This document shows, in pieces, positions 1 to 5,827 of a DNA stretch of 8,071 nt. The stretch covers positions 1 through 8,071 of the forward strand of contig DAOVYU010000029.1 of NCBI GenBank assembly GCA_030635465.1. Direction: 5' to 3'. The translations under genes and the position numbers were made by a program. The notes under the pieces were generated by a model. It made no database searches. It saw only the letters and a program-made list of their open reading frames with translations, and was not told the DNA's origin. This stretch comes from Bacteroidales bacterium (lineage in GTDB: Bacteria > Bacteroidota > Bacteroidia > Bacteroidales > JAADJA01). Positions within the stretch are counted from its first letter, which is position 1. Each line of letters starts with the position of its first letter.

Positions 1-190
1 AATAAATACCTTGAAAAGGACAAGCCAATTAGGGTATGAACAATGGTATGTTGAACTGTTTCTTTTTCATTATGTATTACAAAATTAAGATTAAATAATT
101 TTGTCAATTGATAAATAATTACCACAAACTTTCGTTGTATTTGTTTTGCAGTAAATCAAATAAATTATAAATCAAAAAATTATTCTAAAG

Positions 191-841
191 ATGAAAAGCT
201 ATTATGTAAAAAAAATCATCCCAAAACTTTTTCTAATATTATTGATTGGAGGGGTTGCATTCAGTTCAGGGGGATGTAAAAGTAAAAAGAAACTGGCTCA
301 GGAAGCAGCTGCAAAAGAATATGCTGAAAAAGTAGCCAAAGCCAAGGCTGAGTTACAAGCTATTTTAGATGATAATGGGACAATGCCTCTTGCTGAAATG
401 GAAAGAAGGCTGAATGATATTAAATCCCAAAATCTGAATGATCCGGAAGTGGATGGATTGATTATGAAGGTTGAAGCTAAAATTGCACTTGAAAAAGAAC
501 AATTGGAAAAATTGAAAGCACAGGAAATGGCCAGAAAAAAGGCTGAGGAAGAGCGAACGCGCTATGATTATATCAACGATTATTTTTCGCAAATAGCCCG
601 AGCTGGTGATGTAGCAAGTGCAAACGCAAAAATTTCAGAAGCCATGAAATTGTATGCTAACAAAGATGTTCCGGTACTCATCATAATCAGCCAGGCAGAT
701 GGAGTTGTTGATTATGACAAGCCAACAACCATCGAAAATTATTTGAATTTTGTGAAGGATCAGAAAAGCTATAAAAATAAGATCCATAATGTGAAGTTTG
801 ATGAATATGGTCAGATTACTGAACTAGAATTAATTAAATAA
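191..841 (+). CDS. Coiled-coil exported lipoprotein, function unknown
   Basis: The 216-residue product starts with a basic n-region and a hydrophobic stretch (about 10-24), followed by S-S-G-G-C with Cys29. This is a type II (lipoprotein) signal, although Ser replaces the usual Leu at -3. After Cys29 comes K-S-K-K-K with no acidic run, so the Bacteroidota surface-export signal is not visible; retention facing the periplasm is inferred. Residues 32-125 are rich in Ala, Lys and Glu and look like a long helical or coiled-coil stalk, broken near Asn62-Gly63 and Asn81-Pro85. The last 90 residues (about 126-216) look globular, with a hydrophobic strand V-L-I-I-I at 162-166 and a final strand pair ending E-L-E-L-I-K. 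I recall similar Bacteroidota proteins labelled H-NS-like, but the lipoprotein signal argues against DNA binding. The ATG sits eight bases ahead of the next gene's A-rich leader pattern, and the stop is 8 nt before the next start, so the two are very likely co-transcribed. No catalytic motif was seen. Confidence 0.85.
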   Translation: MKSYYVKKIIPKLFLILLIGGVAFSSGGCKSKKKLAQEAAAKEYAEKVAKAKAELQAILDDNGTMPLAEMERRLNDIKSQNLNDPEVDGLIMKVEAKIALEKEQLEKLKAQEMARKKAEEERTRYDYINDYFSQIARAGDVASANAKISEAMKLYANKDVPVLIIISQADGVVDYDKPTTIENYLNFVKDQKSYKNKIHNVKFDEYGQITELELIK

Positions 842-849
842 TTAGAAAG

Positions 850-1428
850 ATGAAGACGAAAAGATTTTTTATAGCTATTGTGTTTGTTTCTTTTGGAATT
901 CAGGCGATAGCACAAGATGAAATAAGCCCAGAACGCAAACAAGCCATTGATAGTCTGGCACTTGAAAAAGTACGAGACTTGAGTAAATATATTAGCCTGA
1001 TAGGTGATAAAGGAACTGAATTTTCGGAGGCAAACAGGGTAATCGACCGGGCCGAGGAATTGTTTATGGACGGAAGCGACGTGATCGTCTCATCTATTTA
1101 TCGTGAAGAGGTAAACTATTATGTAGTTAGAAAATACCTGGAGCGATTGATGCGCTTAAACTATAATAAGGTAGATATTGAATGGTATAAAATTCAATAT
1201 GTTAGTGATCTTGAACGTCAACCTGATGGAACTTATGTGGGTGTTATAACTGTGTTCCAGAAATTTTCGGGTTACGATAAAGAAGGTAATCTTGTTTACC
1301 AGGATGTTACTAAAAAGGATATCACCGTATATGTAAAGCGTAAAGAAACACAAATTGCTGGGCGGTTAATCGGATTTTGGGATGTGCTGTTAGGAGATAT
1401 TCGGGTAAAGGAAACATCAAAGGAATAA
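850..1428 (+). CDS. Small secreted protein, possible NTF2-like fold
   Basis: This 192-residue protein has a clear type I signal peptide: basic K-T-K-R, a hydrophobic core at 6-19, and cleavage after A-I-A (about 21) with Gln22 as first mature residue, a common Bacteroidota pattern. The mature part begins with a helical region (about 28-105). It then turns to beta-type sequence: V-D-I-E-W at 108-112, G-T-Y-V-G-V-I-T-V at 127-135, V-Q-D/T-K-K-D-I-T-V-Y-V near 150-162, and a closing F-W-D-V-L-L-G-D-I-R-V at 176-186. Helices followed by a curved sheet suggest an NTF2/cystatin-like fold, but this is inference. The stretch at 61-163 resembles residues 62-168 of the LRR protein encoded at 2386-5007. 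The gene starts 8 nt after the lipoprotein gene and is followed by a hairpin terminator, so it is the last gene of a two-gene unit. Its function is not recognised; a ligand-binding or protein-interaction role in the envelope is possible. Confidence 0.85.
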   Translation: MKTKRFFIAIVFVSFGIQAIAQDEISPERKQAIDSLALEKVRDLSKYISLIGDKGTEFSEANRVIDRAEELFMDGSDVIVSSIYREEVNYYVVRKYLERLMRLNYNKVDIEWYKIQYVSDLERQPDGTYVGVITVFQKFSGYDKEGNLVYQDVTKKDITVYVKRKETQIAGRLIGFWDVLLGDIRVKETSKE

Positions 1429-1457
1429 TTATAATTTAGTTTATTTTCATAATTGAT

Positions 1458-1490
1458 AAATGGCTGCCTGGATAATTTCAGGCAGCATTT
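1458..1490 (+). terminator. Hairpin terminator after the 191-1428 gene pair
   Basis: GCTGCCTG (1463-1470) and CAGGCAGC (1479-1486) form a perfect 8-bp stem with an 8-nt loop. With one bulged G, the stem extends by AAAT (1458-1461) pairing with ATTT (1487-1490). It lies 30 nt after the stop at 1428. The T-run behind it is short, so termination may be incomplete. The first ATG of the downstream reading frame (1460) lies inside this stem, which argues against that ATG being a real start. Confidence 0.7.
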
Positions 1491-1561
1491 GTTGTATAAT
1501 AGTGCCGGGTAAATTTATGTTAAGAATTCAGTTTGTATATTTTTATCAAAAAATTCAGGTA

Positions 1562-2389
1562 TTGAAAAATCTATTGTTATTCAGCATTATTTTTATTAGC
1601 ATATCTGGATATTCTCAAGGAAGTTTTAGTTCCCTTACAGGAGATGAAAGTGAATTTTATGCAGAAACAAAGCAAGTCAACCAGTTTTTCAGGAGGTTTA
1701 ACAATGAAGAAGACCGGCTTGGAGTTAGATATTATCCAGGCGATAGCAAATACAGGGACAATGAATTCAGGAATGTATATTTGAATATGTTGTTCGATTT
1801 GCAAAACTCAAACATTGACAAACAATTGAAGAATGAGTTTATAAAAGATGTTACCCAAATTGAATCTCCTGAATTTATTGATTTTCATGGTGGATTATGG
1901 TTTGCTGAAGTAGCCTCAACATTTACCTATTATGGAACTACTGAAAATCTTTTACTGTTTTTACAGCTCGAAGATGAAAATCTGGGTTCCAAATGGATTT
2001 TTACCAATGTATATTTCAATAAGTTTTTACGAAATTTTTACAAAGGTGAAGATGATGTTGTTGACAAATCATTTTTGCATCCTATGAGCCATGAATTGGA
2101 CTTCATGAATATTTATAAAGCTTTTAAAGATAACAAGTATGTAGAGTATTATGCCAGTCAGGAATTTAAACCTGACTACCTGACTTTGTTATTTTATGAG
2201 ATGAAAATGGGCAATATGAGCTTTGAAAGTATTGGCCAGTTAAAGTTTCATTTTTTCCAGGTAGATGGTTGGTATTTTGAAGTTTCGTATTTTAACAGAT
2301 CTGGAAATAATTCGGGATGGCTCATCTCAAAACTATTTCAAATAAATAAACAGGATAAAGAAGAATTAATCAAATTTTATTTGCCTTGA
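1562..2389 (+). CDS. Exported conserved-type hypothetical protein (TTG start)
   Basis: The frame is open from an ATG at 1460, but that ATG is within a terminator stem. Starting at the in-frame TTG at 1562 gives a textbook signal peptide: M-K-N, a hydrophobic core, then S-G-Y-S with cleavage before Gln19. This yields 275 residues; an ATG at 1517 is a less attractive alternative. The mature protein is rich in aromatic residues. Visible features are F-F-R-R-F-N-N-E-E-D near 42-51, a helical region at 66-100, G-L-W-F-A-E-V at 111-117, a Leu-rich helix at 130-138, H-P-M-S-H-E-L-D-F-M at 173-182, and a C-terminal part with D-G-W-Y-F-E-V-S (235-242) and S-G-W-L-I-S (251-256). The alternating Trp/Tyr/Phe strands recall a small ligand-binding sheet domain, but I do not recognise a family or active site. 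Its TGA stop overlaps the next gene's TTG, which implies translational coupling and a shared job with the LRR protein. The export prediction is strong; the function is unknown. Confidence 0.75.
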   Translation: MKNLLLFSIIFISISGYSQGSFSSLTGDESEFYAETKQVNQFFRRFNNEEDRLGVRYYPGDSKYRDNEFRNVYLNMLFDLQNSNIDKQLKNEFIKDVTQIESPEFIDFHGGLWFAEVASTFTYYGTTENLLLFLQLEDENLGSKWIFTNVYFNKFLRNFYKGEDDVVDKSFLHPMSHELDFMNIYKAFKDNKYVEYYASQEFKPDYLTLLFYEMKMGNMSFESIGQLKFHFFQVDGWYFEVSYFNRSGNNSGWLISKLFQINKQDKEELIKFYLP

Positions 2390-5007
2390 AAAAATCTACG
2401 CTATTATTATCAATTGTTTTATTTGTGATTTTTCCATTATGCTTAACAGCACAGGAGAAAAATGCATTATCAAGTTCCGACATCGAAAGTTACAAAAAAC
2501 AGGTAACCAATCTTGTTATGTACCTTGAAGAAACAATGAATTTTCTGGGTGATCCAACCAATGTTGTAAAAGAAAAAGAGATTGTTATCAATAGTAGTTA
2601 TCTGAAAATTTTTAAAGATAACAAAGTACAGATAGAGGATGATCTGGATGCGAAAAGGGAAGTCCCTTTGAGAAAAGATGTGCAGGCATATTTAAAGGAC
2701 ATCCAATTCTTTTTCCGAAATGTAAAATTCGAATTTTTAATTGCCGATATAAATCATTTTGTAAATGAAGAGAATTTGCATTTTTTCAAGGTGTCTTTTA
2801 ACCGTAATTTGCAGGGAATAACAATTGAAGGGGATTCTGTGTTAAATCGCAAAGCGAGATTTATGGAGATAAATCTCGATGTCGCATCCACTGACCTAAA
2901 GATTGTAAGTATCTACACTACTAAAATAAATGAAAAAGAAGAAAACAGGCAGTGGTGGATTAGCCTACCTGTTGAATGGAAAAAGGTATTTGGTGAAAAT
3001 GTTTTTATTCAGGATTCAATAAAACTGTCTGACATTTCATATTTTGCAGATAGCCTGGTGATTACTTATAGTGATCAAATTGAAGAAATTGCGATATCTG
3101 ATACTTCATTGAATTACGATATTGAATTGCCTGAAGAGAGGCAGTCAATTTCTAATTCTGCTTCCTCTTATGATACAATTTATTTTGATTCTGAAATTAT
3201 ATCCTCTAAACTTGGCGAAATATTACATCTGCAAGAATTAGATATTTCTAATAATGAAAATATCAGGTATTTGAATCCATTATCTGAATTGACAATGCTG
3301 ACCAGTATAAATTGTTCCAATACGCTTGTGAGCGACTTGTTTCCCATTCGCAATTTAAATAATCTTGAGTTACTTAATTGTTCTCAAACTCCAGTGGCTG
3401 ACCTTACACCATTGCATTACTCAAACACTTTGAAGGAGTTAAATTGTGGGTATACATTGATTTCTGACATGGCACCAATTTCTGGTCTGATAAATCTGGA
3501 AATACTGGACTGTGAAGGAATTAAAATAACTGATCTTGATTTTTCACAAGATCTCAAGAACCTTAAAAGAATCAACTGTGGCAAAACCAGAATACACAGT
3601 GTTAATCAACTTGCAAAGCATCCATCATTAGAGCATTTGGATATTTCCGGTACAAGCATCACTGATCTGAGTCCTTTGGATTCATTGAATAACCTTTTGT
3701 CCCTGAATTGTGAAAATGGTGCAATTACTTCACTTGAATCTATTAATAAAATCCCAAATTTGCAGGTGCTTCGGATAAGTAATACGGAAGTAAATAGTCT
3801 TAAGCAATTAACCAATGTTGAAAATCTAAAAAAGATTTATTGCGACAATACCGGGATCGCCAGGGAAGAAACCATTCAATTTATGCGTGACAACCCCGGA
3901 ACGCTTGTTATATTTGCATCTGATGAATTATTTCTGGGCTGGAAAGAACTGGAAGAACCCTGGAAGGAAGTTATAAACACATATACAGAGATTAGTGATG
4001 ATCCTTCCAAAGAAGAATTACATACAATATTGAAGATTGAGGATTTGGATATTTCAGGAAATAAGCAAATTTCGACTTTAAGACCTATTCGAAGTTTATT
4101 TAATCTGAAACGATTGAATGTTTCCTCAATGTCGGTCAGGGATTTTTATTTCATAGGCGAAGCCATTGAGCTGGAATGGTTGAATATGTCAAATAATCCC
4201 ATTGATAGTATTGCTTATTTGAATGATTTGAAACGCTTGCAGGAATTAAAAATTGAAAACACAAACATTACTTCACTTGAACCTTTGGGAGCTTTGCAAA
4301 AACTTAATTTTGTATATGCTGATAGTTCTAAAGTAGATGAAAAGGCAGCATATCAACTCAGAGATTTAAATCCGAATTGTGTGGTTATATTCAAAACAAA
4401 TGAATTGGTTAATTGGTGGGAAGATTTGCCAGATAGCTGGAAGGCTTTATTTACCGATGAATATGAATTGAATTCTCCTCCTATTTCAGAAGAATTACAC
4501 TCACTAATATTTCTCGATTCACTATCGATAATGAATAATACGCAAATAAAAGAATTGAGTCCGGTGTCAACTATTAAAGAATTAAAAAACTTAAGCTTCC
4601 TGGGCACACAAATCAATGCTCTTGACCCTTTGGCTGGATTGAAAAAGCTGGAAGTTTTACATTGTAGTCAAAGTCCGGTAAATAATTTGGCTCCTTTAAG
4701 TGGCTTAGCTCAATTACATACAATTGATATAGAAAATACGGCGGTAACTGATTTATCTCCCTTAACAACCCTTGTTGAATTAAAACAATTAAATTGTTCC
4801 GGTACACAAATTAAATCTTTAAAACCCTTATCAAGCCTGGCCAACCTGGAAGTTGTTAAATTGAATAATACAGCTATTAAATCGCTGAAACCATTTCAAT
4901 CCTTAATCAATTTAAAGAAAGTTGAATGTTATAATACAAGAATTTCGGCCAAGACAGTTGAACAATTTAAAAAATCAAATCCCAATTGTGAAGTCGTTTA
5001 TTATTAG
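2386..5007 (+). CDS. Secreted leucine-rich-repeat protein with three repeated modules
   Basis: This 873-residue protein begins at a TTG overlapping the previous stop (TTGA). It has a signal peptide (K-K-S, hydrophobic 5-20, cleavage near T-A-Q at 21-23). Residues 28-180 form an N-terminal domain resembling the small secreted protein at 850-1428. The rest is three copies of one unit. Each copy starts with a Trp-rich linker: W190/W191-x-x-L-P-x-x-W-K, G-W519 to W526-K, and W677/W678-x-x-L-P-x-x-W-K. LRR blocks follow at about 277-491, 545-650 and 704-853. The first two blocks end in a cap with N-P and V-I-F (503-510, 662-669), and the last ends N-P-N-C-E-V-V-Y-Y. The LRRs have a strict 22-residue period of the type LxxLxCxxTxIxDLxPLxxLxx, close to the SDS22/internalin-like class, with Thr often at the usual Asn position. 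LRR surfaces typically bind proteins or glycans, so adhesion or envelope protein interaction is likely but unproven. No T9SS tail, lipobox or membrane anchor is seen, so the protein may stay in the periplasm. Confidence 0.9.
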   Translation: MKKSTLLLSIVLFVIFPLCLTAQEKNALSSSDIESYKKQVTNLVMYLEETMNFLGDPTNVVKEKEIVINSSYLKIFKDNKVQIEDDLDAKREVPLRKDVQAYLKDIQFFFRNVKFEFLIADINHFVNEENLHFFKVSFNRNLQGITIEGDSVLNRKARFMEINLDVASTDLKIVSIYTTKINEKEENRQWWISLPVEWKKVFGENVFIQDSIKLSDISYFADSLVITYSDQIEEIAISDTSLNYDIELPEERQSISNSASSYDTIYFDSEIISSKLGEILHLQELDISNNENIRYLNPLSELTMLTSINCSNTLVSDLFPIRNLNNLELLNCSQTPVADLTPLHYSNTLKELNCGYTLISDMAPISGLINLEILDCEGIKITDLDFSQDLKNLKRINCGKTRIHSVNQLAKHPSLEHLDISGTSITDLSPLDSLNNLLSLNCENGAITSLESINKIPNLQVLRISNTEVNSLKQLTNVENLKKIYCDNTGIAREETIQFMRDNPGTLVIFASDELFLGWKELEEPWKEVINTYTEISDDPSKEELHTILKIEDLDISGNKQISTLRPIRSLFNLKRLNVSSMSVRDFYFIGEAIELEWLNMSNNPIDSIAYLNDLKRLQELKIENTNITSLEPLGALQKLNFVYADSSKVDEKAAYQLRDLNPNCVVIFKTNELVNWWEDLPDSWKALFTDEYELNSPPISEELHSLIFLDSLSIMNNTQIKELSPVSTIKELKNLSFLGTQINALDPLAGLKKLEVLHCSQSPVNNLAPLSGLAQLHTIDIENTAVTDLSPLTTLVELKQLNCSGTQIKSLKPLSSLANLEVVKLNNTAIKSLKPFQSLINLKKVECYNTRISAKTVEQFKKSNPNCEVVYY

Positions 5008-5025
5008 AAAGTTGCTTATTTATCC

Positions 5026-5039
5026 TAATTTCGCGAAAT
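5026..5039 (+). promoter_or_regulatory. Possible ppa promoter -7 element within a 12-bp palindrome
   Basis: TAATTTCG at 5026-5033 matches the Bacteroidota -7 consensus TAnnTTTG except for one base, and it lies about 33 nt before the ppa ATG, a fitting distance. It overlaps the perfect palindrome ATTTCGCGAAAT (5028-5039), which could be an operator half-site pair or chance. No TTG was found at the expected -33 distance, so the call is weak. Read-through from the LRR gene across the 58-nt gap is also possible, because no terminator is visible there. Confidence 0.3.
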
Positions 5040-5065
5040 AATTAAACCCTTCAAAACTAAAGTAA

Positions 5066-5740
5066 ATGTCTTCAAATAAAATAATGGATCCCATAGGTAA
5101 ACTGATGGGCTTGAGGTATAAGTCGCATCCCTGGCATGGTGTGGATATAGGTAATGATGCACCAGAAATTATTATGAGTTTCATTGAAATGGTACCTACT
5201 GACACTGTAAAATATGAAGTGGATAAAGAAACTGGTTATTTAAAAATTGATCGACCACAGAAATATTCCAACGTTATTCCTGCACTTTATGGTTTTATTC
5301 CACAAACATTCAGTGGAGAAAAAGTAGCAGAATATTGTATGAGTAAAACAGGAAAAAAGGACATTAAGGGTGATGCGGATCCAATAGATATTTGTGTATT
5401 AACGGAAAAGGAAATTTCTCACGGTGATATCCTGGCCCGGGTTCGGCCCATTGGTGGATTTAGAATGATTGATGGGAACGAATCAGATGATAAATTGGTA
5501 GCTGTATTGAATAATGATGCCGTTTACAGTGTATATAAAGATATTTCTGACTGCCCACCAATGGTAATTGACCGGCTAAAGCATTATTTTCTTACATATA
5601 AAGATTTACCTGGAAACCCACGGGATGTTGAAATTACAGATGTGTTTGGTAAAGAGGAAGCACATGAGATCATAACCCGGTCGATGGAGGATTACCAGCG
5701 TAAATTTGAAAAATTAGGAAATATCTTATCCTATGTATAG
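5066..5740 (+). CDS. ppa: Inorganic pyrophosphatase, family I (soluble)
   Basis: The enzyme hydrolyses pyrophosphate to two phosphates in the cytoplasm, using Mg2+, and so drives nucleic acid, protein and lipid synthesis forward. The 224-residue protein has no signal peptide. Aligned by eye with E. coli Ppa, most active-site residues are present: Glu41, Lys49 and Glu51 (I-E-M ... V-K-Y-E), Arg63, Tyr75, the metal-binding Asp103/Asp105/Asp108 of D-A-D-P-I-D, Asp136, Asp141, Lys143, and Tyr178-Lys179 in T-Y-K-D-L. Two positions differ from E. coli: Ile71 for Tyr51 and Gly137 for Glu98. Ala104 also departs from the classical signature, which has S/G/D/N there. The protein is longer than the E. 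coli enzyme (about 175 residues) because of an N-terminal extension (1-35) and an insert at about 82-102; I recall longer forms as usual in Bacteroidota. The first ATG is used; Met7 is a possible alternative. The gene is 58 nt downstream of the LRR gene and convergent with the gene at 5828-7708. Confidence 0.96.
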   Translation: MSSNKIMDPIGKLMGLRYKSHPWHGVDIGNDAPEIIMSFIEMVPTDTVKYEVDKETGYLKIDRPQKYSNVIPALYGFIPQTFSGEKVAEYCMSKTGKKDIKGDADPIDICVLTEKEISHGDILARVRPIGGFRMIDGNESDDKLVAVLNNDAVYSVYKDISDCPPMVIDRLKHYFLTYKDLPGNPRDVEITDVFGKEEAHEIITRSMEDYQRKFEKLGNILSYV

Positions 5741-5760
5741 AAATTATTCCTTACTTACAA

Positions 5761-5810
5761 AATAAAAAGGGTATAACGGATTTTAAATCTCCATTATACC
5801 CTTTTTTATT
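5761..5810. terminator. Bidirectional hairpin terminator between convergent genes
   Basis: AATAAAAAGGGTATAA (5761-5776) pairs with TTATACCCTTTTTTATT (5794-5810), with one extra T on the right arm; the interior can pair further (GGATTT with AAATCTCC, one bulge). A-run and T-run flanks make it an intrinsic terminator on both strands. It sits 20 nt after the ppa stop and 17 nt after the stop of the - strand gene, so it can serve both. Confidence 0.9.
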
Positions 5811-5827
5811 TGCTAAAATATCGAATA

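Noticed and set aside
1..88. Possible 3' end of an upstream gene: frame 1 is open to a TGA at 37-39 and frame 2 to a TAA at 86-88.
   Set aside because: Two competing frames are open, both short, with no recognisable motif; coding cannot be decided. The rest up to 190 looks like an A/T-rich leader.
101..148. Promoter-like TTG and TATTTG/TTTTG words upstream of the lipoprotein gene.
   Set aside because: The spacing between the -33-like and -7-like words does not fit 19-21 nt, so no promoter could be assigned although one is expected here.
1488..1544. TATAAT (1495-1500), TAAATTTA (1510-1517) and TATATTTT (1536-1543) as promoters for the 1562-2389 gene.
   Set aside because: Each lacks either a matching TTG at the right distance or the final G of TAnnTTTG; A/T-rich chance matches are likely.
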